From assembly GCA_018524345.1 (NCBI GenBank), contig JADQAZ010000001.1, positions 558,001 through 622,000 of the forward strand: DNA of 64,000 nt, written 5' to 3'. The notes under the pieces are model-generated. The model worked only from the letters and a program-made list of their open reading frames with translations, did no database searches and had not been told where the DNA came from. Positions 38,058 through 46,364 of the stretch are shown one piece after another; position 1 is the stretch's first letter, and every line of letters begins with the position of its first letter. The DNA comes from Harenicola maris (lineage in GTDB: Bacteria > Pseudomonadota > Alphaproteobacteria > Rhodobacterales > Rhodobacteraceae). The translations under genes were made by a program, and so were the position numbers.

Positions 38058-39665
38058 CTAGACCATCATTTCCTTCGTCGCGCTCAAGGTGACATCGGGG
38101 TAATCGCGGGCGATGCGGTCGATGTCCCATTGCAGTCGCGTCATATAGACGGGGTCGCCGTCGTTGTCCTCGGCCATATGCCCTTTGTTGGCATTGGCGA
38201 ATTTTTCAACGGCCTCCTTGGGGCCATGGACCCAACGCGCCGAGGTGAACTGCGAGGGTTCAAAACGGACGGGCAGGCTGTATTCCAGCTCGATCCGGCT
38301 GGCGAGAACCTCGAATTGCAGGGCGCCAACAACGCCGACGATAAAGCCGGAGCCGATGACGGGTTTAAACACCTTGGCGGCGCCTTCCTCTGCGAATTGC
38401 ATCAGGGCCTTATCGAGGTGTTTGGCCTTGAGCGGATCCCCGGCGCGACAGGATTGCAGCAGTTCGGGCGCGAAGCTGGGGATACCAGTAACACGCAAAG
38501 CTTCCCCTTCGGTTAACGTATCGCCGATGCGCAGCTGGCCGTGGTTGGGGATGCCGATGATATCGCCGGCCCATGCCTCCTCTGCCAGCTCGCGGTCGGC
38601 GGCAAGGAAGAGGACGGGGTTGGAGATCGCCATGGGTTTCTTGGAGCGCACATGGGTTAATTTCATGCCGCGTTTGAAGTGCCCGGAGGCCATGCGCAGG
38701 AAGGCAACGCGGTCGCGGTGCTTTGGATCCATGTTCGCCTGAACCTTGAAGACAAAGCCGGAAACCTTTGTTTCTTCTGGCATAATCTGTCTTGGATCGG
38801 CGCGCTGCGGCTGCGGCTCCGGCCCGAATTGGGCGATGCCGTCCATCAGTTCCTTAACCCCGAAAGAGTTAATGGCAGAGCCGAACCAGATCGGGGTGAG
38901 CGTGCCCTCGGCCATGGCCTTTGCGTCCAATGGCGGCAGGAGTTCGCGGGCCATCTCCACATCCTCGCGCAGTTTCGCGGCAAGGTCGGCAGGGATGTGC
39001 TGCTCTAGCAGAGGGTCATCAAGCCCTTTTATTTCAATGGTTTGCGCGACTTTGTTGCGGTCGGCGCGGTCCATCAGCTCCAGCCGGTCACGGGCGAGGT
39101 CGTAGCAGCCTAGAAAATCGCGGCCAACGCCGATGGGCCAGCTGGCTGGCGTCACGTCGATGGCGAGATTCTCCTGAATTTCGTCAATGATGTCAAAGAC
39201 ATCACGGCTTTCCCTGTCCATCTTGTTACAGAAGGTCAGGATCGGCAGGTCGCGCAACCGGCAAACCTCGAAGAGCTTTTGCGTCTGGCTTTCCACGCCC
39301 TTGGCGCCATCGATCACCATCACGGCGGCGTCCACCGCGGTCAGGGTGCGATAGGTGTCTTCCGAGAAGTCGGAGTGACCTGGGGTATCCACAAGATTGA
39401 AGCGGAAGCCATTGTAATCAAAAGACATTGCAGAGGCGGAGACAGAGATGCCCCGGTCCTGTTCCATCTTCATGAAGTCGGAGCGCGTGCGCCGGGCCTC
39501 GCCCTTGGCGCGGACCTGTCCGGCCATCTGGATCGCGCCACCATAGAGCAAAAACTTCTCGGTCAGCGTGGTTTTGCCCGCATCGGGATGCGAGATGATC
39601 GCGAAAGTGCGACGTCGCGCGATCTCTGGCGGAAGCTCGGGGCGGTTTGAGGGCGTGTCCAACAT
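38058..39665 (-). CDS. prfC: Peptide chain release factor 3
   Basis: A 535-residue translational GTPase that recycles RF1/RF2. The P-loop is ISHPDAGKTTLTE, G3 is DTPGHSDFSEDTYR and G4 is NKMDRESRD. The conserved EARRTRSDFMKMEQDRGIS and C-terminal FVVGVVGALQFEV-like part (GFIVGVVGALQFEV) separate it from EF-G. The ATG at 39665 was chosen over a longer open frame because the homologous region starts with LDTPSNRPELPPEI. Upstream DNA holds 11-bp repeats and a hairpin. Confidence 0.93.
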   Translation of the reverse strand: MLDTPSNRPELPPEIARRRTFAIISHPDAGKTTLTEKFLLYGGAIQMAGQVRAKGEARRTRSDFMKMEQDRGISVSASAMSFDYNGFRFNLVDTPGHSDFSEDTYRTLTAVDAAVMVIDGAKGVESQTQKLFEVCRLRDLPILTFCNKMDRESRDVFDIIDEIQENLAIDVTPASWPIGVGRDFLGCYDLARDRLELMDRADRNKVAQTIEIKGLDDPLLEQHIPADLAAKLREDVEMARELLPPLDAKAMAEGTLTPIWFGSAINSFGVKELMDGIAQFGPEPQPQRADPRQIMPEETKVSGFVFKVQANMDPKHRDRVAFLRMASGHFKRGMKLTHVRSKKPMAISNPVLFLAADRELAEEAWAGDIIGIPNHGQLRIGDTLTEGEALRVTGIPSFAPELLQSCRAGDPLKAKHLDKALMQFAEEGAAKVFKPVIGSGFIVGVVGALQFEVLASRIELEYSLPVRFEPSQFTSARWVHGPKEAVEKFANANKGHMAEDNDGDPVYMTRLQWDIDRIARDYPDVTLSATKEMMV

Positions 39666-39725
39666 GGGGCGTGGTATAGGGCGCGGCGCGGGGCAGCGCA
39701 ATTGAGATTGAGGGCATAAAAACCG

Positions 39726-39769
39726 GATGCACAAGTGATGCACATCCGATGCACATCCCATGCATATGT
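39726..39769. repeat. Four 11-bp near-tandem repeats upstream of prfC
   Basis: GATGCACAAGT, GATGCACATCC, GATGCACATCC and CATGCATATGT follow each other without gaps at 11-bp spacing, about one helical turn. They lie 60-105 bp upstream of prfC on the minus strand. Such phasing suits a protein binding one DNA face, but the consensus is unfamiliar. Confidence 0.65.
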
Positions 39770-39802
39770 TTGTGCAGATCGCCCCCTTGGCGGCGGGGCG
39801 CG

Positions 39803-39828
39803 GGCAATTTGCCGACAGGCAAATTGCC
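39803..39828. terminator. Hairpin between the Hint gene and prfC
   Basis: GGCAATTTGCC and GGCAAATTGCC form an 11-bp perfect stem with loop GACA, in the spacer after the Hint-domain gene. Transcribed on the minus strand it lies 110 bases past that gene and probably ends or stabilises its mRNA. A related core (GGGCAATTTGCC) recurs at 57674. Confidence 0.55.
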
Positions 39829-39937
39829 ACGCCCAACTGGCCGCGCAGGCCGAAGGCCGTGGCGGGCGGGCGGGAGGGGCCCGGGTGCAAAATTTGGTTT
39901 GGAAATTTTGGTCGCGATGGCGGCGGTGCCGGCGGGG

Positions 39938-40978
39938 TCAGGAGCCGGAGTTGCCCTTGAAGATGCGCGCGCGGGCGTCGTCTTTCAGGGCCTCGTCCTC
40001 AAGCTCGGTGCCGAAGGCTTGCTCCTGGTCGACATTGGGGAAATGGGCGTCGACCTCGCGGGCGATTTCGTCGGGCAGGCCGGTGCGGGTCTGGGCGGAG
40101 AGCTGCAGGCTCTCGACCGGGATGCATTCGGCATAGATCACCTCATGCTCGTTGAGCAGCAGGGTGAAGTAATCGGCGTAGCCGTCCTTGCGGATGAAGA
40201 CGGCCTCGTCGTCCACCAGATATTTCGCGCGCACCAGCATTTCGGCGGTGCGGGTCATGCGGTTATCGCCCTGTTGGTAGACAAAGAGCCGCTGGTGCTG
40301 GCTGACGATCAGGTCGGAGGCATTGCCGAGGGTGTCTTTGGTGATCACCACCGGCGCATAGGCGCCCACGGCGCGGACGGTTTGCTGGCCGATCCAGCGC
40401 AGGGGCTGGGGGCCGTGGTCGCGGGTGAGCAGGCGGTCGCCGACGCTCAGGGTTTCGATCGGGCGTTGGCTGCCGTCGGCCATGGTGATCTGGGTGCCGC
40501 GCAGGAAGGCAAAGGTGATCAGGTCGGAGAATTTCACATCCCGCGGGCTCTCGTCCACGCCGATGAGGGTATAGTCGGTTTTCGGCTCCACCGGTGTGAT
40601 CGGCAGGAAGCAGAATTCGCGCGTGGCATTGGGCAGGTGCAGATGCAGGATTTCGATTTTGGAGCCGTCGCGGGCCATGAAGGTCAGCTTGGCGGTGACA
40701 TGGAGCGGGCCGCCCTTGGGGCAGAGGTCGCCGCCGGGCAACACGCGCTGGTGGCCCCCGTCCTTGGTGTCATCCGCGCCGTCATTGGTGATGCGCAGTT
40801 CATACCCCTCGGCGGATTCGGCGAGCATGTAGATATCGCCGAGGCAGAGTTCCTCTATGTCCCACAGGGGGTCATGCAGGTTGGCACCGGAGGTCACCTT
40901 CAGGTCGCTGCCCAGAAACACATGGCAGGTGAAGGCCGGGGCCGTGCCGGCCGGCGGGGAGGGGGCGTCGTTGCTCAT
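39938..40978 (-). CDS. Hint-fold domain protein lacking the splice-site cysteine
   Basis: A 346-residue protein. The first 150 residues form a beta-rich N-terminal domain. The second half is a Hint (Hedgehog/intein-like) domain with GTQITMADGSQRPIETLSVG, RDHGPQPLRWIG, VSQHQRLFV and LLLNEHEVIYAE. Hint proteases start with Cys before FxxGT; here the position is Ala157 (AFLRGT), so autocleavage chemistry should be lost. There is no signal peptide. Hint_2 proteins are numerous in Roseobacter-group genomes and often accompany secreted repeat proteins, but no such gene is adjacent. Confidence 0.78.
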   Translation of the reverse strand: MSNDAPSPPAGTAPAFTCHVFLGSDLKVTSGANLHDPLWDIEELCLGDIYMLAESAEGYELRITNDGADDTKDGGHQRVLPGGDLCPKGGPLHVTAKLTFMARDGSKIEILHLHLPNATREFCFLPITPVEPKTDYTLIGVDESPRDVKFSDLITFAFLRGTQITMADGSQRPIETLSVGDRLLTRDHGPQPLRWIGQQTVRAVGAYAPVVITKDTLGNASDLIVSQHQRLFVYQQGDNRMTRTAEMLVRAKYLVDDEAVFIRKDGYADYFTLLLNEHEVIYAECIPVESLQLSAQTRTGLPDEIAREVDAHFPNVDQEQAFGTELEDEALKDDARARIFKGNSGS

Positions 40979-41059
40979 CTTAGCGGGTTACCTAATGTTA
41001 GCCTTGAGGGGGGGCAATGGCCGCAGTGTCGTTACCTGCGTTTTGTTTGGAAGAGGAAT

Positions 41060-41078
41060 GCGGCAAAACTATTGCCGC
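41060..41078. other. Inverted repeat in the Hint/SDR divergent region
   Basis: GCGGCAA and TTGCCGC pair perfectly around AACTA. The surrounding 270 bp between the divergent Hint-domain and SDR genes also holds GGCCCC/GGGGCC at about 41133-41148. No -35/-10 pair is convincing. A regulatory function is possible but untested. Confidence 0.35.
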
Positions 41079-41249
41079 GAGGTGAACAATCGGGGGAAAT
41101 TGCGCGCTTCATTGACGCAGGCGGCGGCGGGATGGCCCCAAAGGGGCCTTGCCTTTTGCCGCTGTGGTGGCAGTGATGGCGTCACACAGGGCGCGCGGGC
41201 CGAAGGGCGGCGGGCCGGGACATGCAACATGATGAGGGAGGATCTGCAG

Positions 41250-42029
41250 ATGGATCTGGGAATTTCAGGCAAACGGGCTTTGGTGACGGCCTCTTCCAAG
41301 GGTTTGGGGCGCGGCTGCGCCGAGGCATTGGCGCAGGCGGGGGTGTCTTTGACGCTGAACGCGCGTTCTGCGGGGCCATTGGCCGAGACGGCGGCGTATT
41401 TGCGCGGGGAATACGGGGTCGAGGTGACCGATGTGGCCGCCGATATCACCAGCGATGCGGGCCGCGCGGAGGTTTTGGCCGCGGCGGGGCATGTGGATAT
41501 TCTGGTGACCAATGCGGGTGGTCCGCCCCCCGGGATCTGGTCTGACTGGGAGCGGGAGGATTTCATTAAAGCCTTGGATGCCAATATGTTGACGCCCATT
41601 GCCCTGATGAAGGCCTGCCTGCCTGTCATGGCAAAGCAGGGCTGGGGCCGGGTGGTGAATATCACCTCGCAGTCGGTGAAATCGCCGATCCCTGCGCTTG
41701 GCCTGTCGAATGCGGCGCGCACGGGGTTGACCGGCTATGTCGCCGGCACCTCGCGGCAGGTGGCGCCTGATGGGGTGACGATCAACAATTTGCTGCCCGG
41801 GATTCATGCGACGGATCGGGCCGTGTCCCTTGATACCGGTGTGGCCGAGGCGCAGGGGATCACCCTTGAGGAGGCCGCGGTGCAGCGGCAGGCGGGGATT
41901 CCCGCGCGGCGCTATGGCACGGCGGCGGAGTTCGGGGCGATGTGTGCGTTTTTATGCTCGCAGCATGCCGGGTTTATCGTCGGGCAGAATATCTTGCTGG
42001 ATGGCGGCGGGGTGAATGCCACGATCTAG
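41250..42029 (+). CDS. Atypical short-chain dehydrogenase/reductase
   Basis: A 259-residue Rossmann protein. The cofactor loop is TASSKGLGRG (about 13-22), with ILVTNAGGPPPG as the NAG motif. The catalytic serine region is NITSQSVKSPIP. Where classical SDRs have YxxxK the sequence reads LGLSNAARTGLTGY, so the tyrosine and lysine are not in place. A subgroup of SDRs shares this substitution, and its chemistry is unclear. The C-terminal GQNILLDGGG is typical. The ATG at 41250 follows GAGGGAGG closely. Confidence 0.8.
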   Translation: MDLGISGKRALVTASSKGLGRGCAEALAQAGVSLTLNARSAGPLAETAAYLRGEYGVEVTDVAADITSDAGRAEVLAAAGHVDILVTNAGGPPPGIWSDWEREDFIKALDANMLTPIALMKACLPVMAKQGWGRVVNITSQSVKSPIPALGLSNAARTGLTGYVAGTSRQVAPDGVTINNLLPGIHATDRAVSLDTGVAEAQGITLEEAAVQRQAGIPARRYGTAAEFGAMCAFLCSQHAGFIVGQNILLDGGGVNATI

Positions 42030-42049
42030 GGCGCCTCTGCGCTGTCTTG

Positions 42050-42069
42050 CCAGCCCTTTGCGGGGCTGG
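42050..42069 (+). terminator. Weak hairpin after the SDR gene
   Basis: CCAGCCC and GGGCTGG form a 7-bp stem with a 6-base loop, 20 bases past the SDR stop. No T-run follows, so termination is uncertain and the ABC gene may share a transcript. Confidence 0.4.
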
Positions 42070-42107
42070 TAGGGCCAAACCCGATCTAATCAGTCAGAAA
42101 GCCCGCC

Positions 42108-43211
42108 TTGCCCGACGCATCCTTTCCCGACGCTGCCTTGCCTGAAACGCGCCTGAGTATTCAGGGGCTGTGCCGGTCTTTTGATGGGCGCAGGGTGGTG
42201 GATGATGTCAGCCTTGAGGTGGCGGCGGGGCAGGTGACCTGTCTGCTTGGTCCCTCTGGCTGCGGCAAGTCGACGACCCTGCGCCTGATTGCGGGGGTGG
42301 AGCGGTTGGATGCGGGCCAGATCGAGATGTGCGGGGCCCGCGTTGCCGCGCCGGGCCTGCATGTGGAGCCGGAGAACCGCCAGATCGGGTTGATGTTTCA
42401 GGATTTCGCCCTGTTTCCGCATTTGTCCGTGGCCGACAACGTGGGCTTTGGCCTGCGCGGGAGCCGCGCGGAGCGCAGCGCGCGGGTGGAGGAGATGCTG
42501 GGGCAGGTCAATATGGGGCGCTTTGCGGCGCAGTTCCCCCATGAGCTGTCGGGCGGGGAGCAGCAGCGGGTGGCCCTTGCGCGGGCCTTGGCGCCGCGGC
42601 CTGCGATCATGTTGATGGACGAGCCGTTTTCGGGGCTGGATAACCGGTTGCGCGATGAGGTGCGGGATCAGACTTTGGCGGTGCTCAAGGCCAATGGCAC
42701 GGCGGTTTTGCTTGTCACCCACGAGCCGGACGAGGCCATGCGCATGGCCGACGAGATCGCCCTGATGCGTCACGGCAAGATCGTGCAGCGCGGCGCGCCC
42801 TATAATATTTACAACACGCCGGTGGATAAGGAGGCTGCGGCCTTTTTCAGCGATATCAATGTGGTATCGGGCGTTGTTGAGGGGGCTTTGGTGGAGACGC
42901 CTTTTGGCGGCTTCCTTGCCCCCGGCCATCCGGATGGCACGGCGGTGGATATTGTGATCCGGCCGCAGCATCTGCGGATCGACTTTGACCGCCGCAAGGG
43001 CGGGCCCTTGGCCACGCCGAGCGACGGGATGCCCGCGCGGGCCCGTGTGAAGCGCGCGCGCTTTATGGGCCGCGAGAGCCTGATCGAGTTCGAGATGGAG
43101 CACGACGGCTCGGTCTTGAGCGCGACGGTGCCCTCGGTGTTCTTGCCCGAGGCGGGCAGGGTGCTGTGGCTGTCGATGCGGCGGGACCGCTGTTTCCTGT
43201 TCCCGCGTTAG
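42108..43211 (+). CDS. ABC transporter ATP-binding protein (iron/polyamine type)
   Basis: A 367-residue ATPase of the FbpC/PotA kind. Walker A is GPSGCGKSTTLR, the signature LSGGEQQRVALARAL, and Walker B IMLMDEPFSGLD, with a TOBE-like C-terminal part. Such ATPases drive import of ferric iron or polyamines. No permease or binding protein gene is nearby, so the partner is elsewhere. The only obvious start is TTG at 42108 (or 42138); no ribosome site decides. The stop overlaps that of the opposite gene. Confidence 0.85.
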   Translation: MPDASFPDAALPETRLSIQGLCRSFDGRRVVDDVSLEVAAGQVTCLLGPSGCGKSTTLRLIAGVERLDAGQIEMCGARVAAPGLHVEPENRQIGLMFQDFALFPHLSVADNVGFGLRGSRAERSARVEEMLGQVNMGRFAAQFPHELSGGEQQRVALARALAPRPAIMLMDEPFSGLDNRLRDEVRDQTLAVLKANGTAVLLVTHEPDEAMRMADEIALMRHGKIVQRGAPYNIYNTPVDKEAAAFFSDINVVSGVVEGALVETPFGGFLAPGHPDGTAVDIVIRPQHLRIDFDRRKGGPLATPSDGMPARARVKRARFMGRESLIEFEMEHDGSVLSATVPSVFLPEAGRVLWLSMRRDRCFLFPR

Positions 43212-43537
43212 CGGCAATGGGCCTGCATCAGGTCGATCAGCGGCATGGAGCGGGCCGTCATTTCCTTTAGGGATTTGGAAAGCTTTTTGGTGTCATCGTT
43301 GAGTGTGTCGATGCGGCGTTTCAGGGTCGGGTCGGTCATGGCCATGGGCATGGCGGTGAGGGCGAGGGAGTAGGAGGCCTTGCTCATCTGCGACTGATGT
43401 TTGAGGTTTTCGCCGACGGCGGTGAAGTAATCGGTCAGGGCGGCGCATTCGGATTTGGATAGTGCCGCTTGGGCCGTTGGGGCGGTTAGAAGGGCGATTA
43501 GGGTCGCTGCGGCGATGCGGGTTGTTTTGCGGGGCAT
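43208..43537 (-). CDS. Small secreted protein of unknown function
   Basis: A 109-residue protein with a signal peptide (about 1-24, AQA cleavage). The mature part is helical with two cysteines (SECAALTDYF and the end QAHCR), which could pair. I do not recognise the family. The gene is convergent with the ABC ATPase and shares the TTAG stop overlap. Confidence 0.6.
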   Translation of the reverse strand: MPRKTTRIAAATLIALLTAPTAQAALSKSECAALTDYFTAVGENLKHQSQMSKASYSLALTAMPMAMTDPTLKRRIDTLNDDTKKLSKSLKEMTARSMPLIDLMQAHCR

Positions 43538-43675
43538 GTTTGGTCCGGGGCTTGGGGCTAAGTTACCGGAAGGTAGCTGGTGCCTCGGGGCGAATTTGTG
43601 GCGGCAATCGTGCGGTTTTGCGGAAAAGCCACGGGATGTCAGGGGGTTGCGCGTGGCGCGGCCGTTTTGGCGGCT

Positions 43676-44347
43676 TCAGGCCCTTGCGCGGTAATCGGCA
43701 AGGCTTTTGCCTGGCTCATCCACGAAAAGGGCGGGCAGGGTTTGGACCTTGGTGATGCGGTCGATGCGGAAGACGCGGAAATCCTCGCGCAGCTCGCACC
43801 ATGCGGCGAGGGTCCAGACGCGGCCGAGGTAGTCGATATGCAGGGGGCGGGTGATGCGGGATGTGACCTCTCCGGTCAGGTTGGTGTAGGTCAGGCGGAC
43901 CTTTTGCCGCGAGCGCAGGGCAGAGCGCAGGGCGGGCATATGGGTGAAACCGGCGGCGGCATCGGCGAAGGGGTAGATGGCAAAGCCCCAGCCCTTGGGC
44001 GCGGCGTTGGTGTCCATTGGCAGCACCGCGTCGATCTTGGCAGAAAGGCTCGCCGCGGCGGCCTTGAGGGCGGGATCGCCTGCCTCGCCCACCACGGCCA
44101 TGCCCATATGCAGGGCCTCGAGCTCCTCCATCGTCAGGTTGAGGGGGGGCAGGGTGATGGCGGCGGTGAGGCGGTATCCGACGCCGCGCGCGCCCTCGAT
44201 CGGCATGCCGGAGGCCATGAGCGCATCCATATCGCGATAAATTGTCCGCAAGGAGACATCGAGCCGGTCGGCGATGTCCTGTGCGCGGTGCAGCCCGCCA
44301 TTGCGCAGGATCTGGATCAGCTCGAACAGGCGGTCGGTGCGGCGCAT
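43676..44347 (-). CDS. Helix-turn-helix WYL-domain transcriptional regulator (YafY type)
   Basis: A 223-residue regulator. Residues 1-57 are a DeoR-like winged helix (RLFELIQILRNGG, then RTIYRDMDALMASGMPI). The C-terminal WYL domain (about 135-215) contains RQKVRLTYTN, then TRPLHIDYLGRVWTLAAWCE and VFRIDRI. WYL domains sense small molecules or nucleic acids. The ATG at 44347 begins the conserved RRTDRLFELIQ. Two perfect palindromes lie 54 bp upstream, a plausible self-operator. The gene is divergent from tatABC. Confidence 0.85.
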   Translation of the reverse strand: MRRTDRLFELIQILRNGGLHRAQDIADRLDVSLRTIYRDMDALMASGMPIEGARGVGYRLTAAITLPPLNLTMEELEALHMGMAVVGEAGDPALKAAAASLSAKIDAVLPMDTNAAPKGWGFAIYPFADAAAGFTHMPALRSALRSRQKVRLTYTNLTGEVTSRITRPLHIDYLGRVWTLAAWCELREDFRVFRIDRITKVQTLPALFVDEPGKSLADYRARA

Positions 44348-44400
44348 GGGGGATAGGCCTTTGATTCGGGGTGGTTTTCGCGGGGGGCGAGTGGGGTCAC

Positions 44401-44463
44401 CTGACAAAAACCTGTCAGTTGACAACTTGCTGTCAAAACCGCCGGCTGACAAGTGTGTTTTCA
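44401..44463. promoter_or_regulatory. Tandem palindromic operator between the WYL regulator and tatA
   Basis: Two perfect 18-bp palindromes stand side by side: CTGACA-N6-TGTCAG at 44401-44418 and TTGACA-N6-TGTCAA at 44419-44436. A degenerate third, CTGACA-N6-TTTTCA, begins at 44446. All share the half-site TGACA with a 6-bp centre. The likely binder is the adjacent WYL regulator, whose start is 54 bp away. They are also 140-180 bp before tatA. Confidence 0.7.
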
Positions 44464-44579
44464 CGGCGGATTAGGGGGGCAAAAAGCGGCTGGCACCCTT
44501 TTACAAGCCCGCGAAACCGCCTAAGTATCGAGGGCCGCAGTGCCACAGGGCCTGCACCGTCATCCGAGGAGAAGACCCA

Positions 44580-44810
44580 ATGGCAAATGCAATGTTCATC
44601 ACCAATATCCCACCCGTCGGCTGGCTGCTGATTGCGGTTGTCGTTCTTGTCCTGTTCGGACGCGGCAAGATTTCGTCGCTTATGGGCGAAGTTGGCAAGG
44701 GGATCACATCCTTCAAAAAGGGCGTCAAAGAGGGCACCGAAGAGCTTGAAGCCGCAGAGGCCGAAGCGGCCCGCGACATCACGCCCGAGGACAGCAAGGA
44801 CAAGGTCTGA
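44580..44810 (+). CDS. tatA: Sec-independent protein translocase TatA
   Basis: A 76-residue protein: a single N-terminal membrane helix (about 12-28), then [27 protein letters not shown], the typical amphipathic hinge, and an acidic tail. It forms the translocation pore of the Tat pathway for folded proteins. GAGGAGAAG lies just before the ATG. Next to tatB and tatC in the same direction. Confidence 0.95.
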   Translation: MANAMFITNIPPVGWLLIAVVVLVLFGRGKISSLMGEVGKGITSFKKGVKEGTEELEAAEAEAARDITPEDSKDKV

Positions 44811-44838
44811 GCCGTTAGGCCGGACCGGAGTGCGCTGA

Positions 44839-45444
44839 ATGGGCTGGAGTGAGCTGATGCTCGTGGGCATTGTTGCCCTGATTGTGGTGGGTCCGAAGGA
44901 CCTGCCGGTGATGTTTCGTGCGCTTGGCAAGATGACGGCCAAGATCAAGAGGATGTCGCGCGACTTCACCTCTGCGATGCATGATGCTGCGGACAGCACG
45001 GGGATGAACGAGATGGCCAAGGACTTTGGCGATATGACATCCGCGCGCTCCCTTGGCATTAACAAGCTGTCGGAAGCTGCTGATAAGTTTGACAAATGGG
45101 ATCCTACGAAGGTGACCAAGGCGCAGGACAATGTGACCAAGGTGCGCAAGCCCAGCGATGACGCGGCGGAGGGGTCGGAGACCGCGAAGCTGGCGGCGGA
45201 GCGGGCCGAGCAGGCGAAGAAGATCCGCGATAAGGCCGCCGAGGTGGCCAATGCGCGGCGGGCGCGTGAAGCGGCGGAGGCCGCGGGTGAGGTGCCTGTT
45301 GAGGCGCCTGCTAAGAAGGCGGCTGCTAAGAAACCTGCGGTGAAGAAGGCTGCGGCTAAGAAGCCGGCAGCGAAGAAACCGGCCCCCAAGAAAACTGCGG
45401 CCAAGAAGGCCGCACCCAAGACGAAGGCGGGCGATAAGGCATGA
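44839..45444 (+). CDS. tatB: Sec-independent protein translocase TatB
   Basis: A 201-residue protein. The N-terminus [20 protein letters not shown] is the TatB helix, with the conserved [15 protein letters not shown] and the amphipathic region after it. The tail from about residue 155 is a run of Lys/Ala/Pro units such as [19 protein letters not shown], longer and more basic than usual. TatB binds signal peptides with TatC. It overlaps tatC by ATGA. Confidence 0.93.
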   Translation: MGWSELMLVGIVALIVVGPKDLPVMFRALGKMTAKIKRMSRDFTSAMHDAADSTGMNEMAKDFGDMTSARSLGINKLSEAADKFDKWDPTKVTKAQDNVTKVRKPSDDAAEGSETAKLAAERAEQAKKIRDKAAEVANARRAREAAEAAGEVPVEAPAKKAAAKKPAVKKAAAKKPAAKKPAPKKTAAKKAAPKTKAGDKA

Positions 45445-46358
45445 GCAACCCAGAGCTTGGCAGCCCCGGCACCCCGCCCGAGGATGAAATGGATGCCTCC
45501 ACCGCGCCCTTGATCGAACATCTGGCGGAGCTGCGCACCCGTTTGATCCGCGCGGCGATTGCCTTTGTCATCTGTATTTTCATCTGTTTCTACGTCTGGA
45601 ACCCGATCTTTACCTTTCTGACGGAGCCGATCTGTGCGGCGCTGAACGAGCGCGGGCAGGATTGCGGGCTGGTTTTGATCAAATTGCAGGAGGGCTTTTT
45701 CGTGGCCATCCGCATTTCGATCATGGGCGGCTTTGCCATGGCCTTCCCGCTGATTGGCTATCAGCTTTGGCGCTTTGTCGCGCCGGGGCTGTATAAGTCG
45801 GAGCGGGGGGCGTTTTTGCCCTTCCTTGTGGCCTCTCCGGTGATGTTCTTTATCGGGGCGAGCTTTGCCTATTACATCGTGATCCCGCTGGCGTTCGATT
45901 TCTTCCTGAACTTTCAACAGGTTGGGGCGACGGGGGAGCAGCTCCCTGATGGGAGCCTGCCGCAGGGCGCGCTGAATGTGACCTTTACGGGCTCCATGGC
46001 GGAATACCTGTCGCTGACGATTACTTTCATCATGGCCTTTGGCATGTGTTTCCAGCTGCCTGTTTTGCTGACGCTTCTGGGCAAGGCGGGGCTGGTGTCG
46101 AGCCGGGGCCTTGGGGCTGTGCGCAAATACGCTGTGGTGGCGATTCTGGTGCTGGCGGGGATCGTGACGCCGCCGGATATCATCACGCAGGTGATCCTGT
46201 TTGTGGCGGTTTACGGCCTCTATGAGGTTTCGATTTTCCTTGTGCGCCGAGTGGAGCGCCGCCGGAAGGCGCGGCTTCAGGCGGAGGGCCTTTGGGATGA
46301 CGAGTGGGACGATGACTATGTGCCGCCGAATGATGACCACCCTGAAGATTTGCTGTGA
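45441..46358 (+). CDS. tatC: Sec-independent protein translocase TatC
   Basis: A 305-residue protein with six membrane helices. [12 protein letters not shown] at the start, then [14 protein letters not shown] and the [20 protein letters not shown] and PPDIITQ segments are conserved. TatC recognises the twin-arginine signal. The C-terminus has an acidic cytoplasmic tail ([15 protein letters not shown]), longer than in most homologs. Confidence 0.95.
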   Translation: MSNPELGSPGTPPEDEMDASTAPLIEHLAELRTRLIRAAIAFVICIFICFYVWNPIFTFLTEPICAALNERGQDCGLVLIKLQEGFFVAIRISIMGGFAMAFPLIGYQLWRFVAPGLYKSERGAFLPFLVASPVMFFIGASFAYYIVIPLAFDFFLNFQQVGATGEQLPDGSLPQGALNVTFTGSMAEYLSLTITFIMAFGMCFQLPVLLTLLGKAGLVSSRGLGAVRKYAVVAILVLAGIVTPPDIITQVILFVAVYGLYEVSIFLVRRVERRRKARLQAEGLWDDEWDDDYVPPNDDHPEDLL

Positions 46359-46364
46359 TCTGCC

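Noticed and set aside
39726-39769. CRISPR array
   Set aside because: The 11-bp units are contiguous without spacers and no cas gene is near.
39749-41176. A 475-residue plus-strand frame over the Hint-domain gene
   Set aside because: Opposite to a gene with clear Hint motifs; composition is Gly/Val/Ala-rich without domains.
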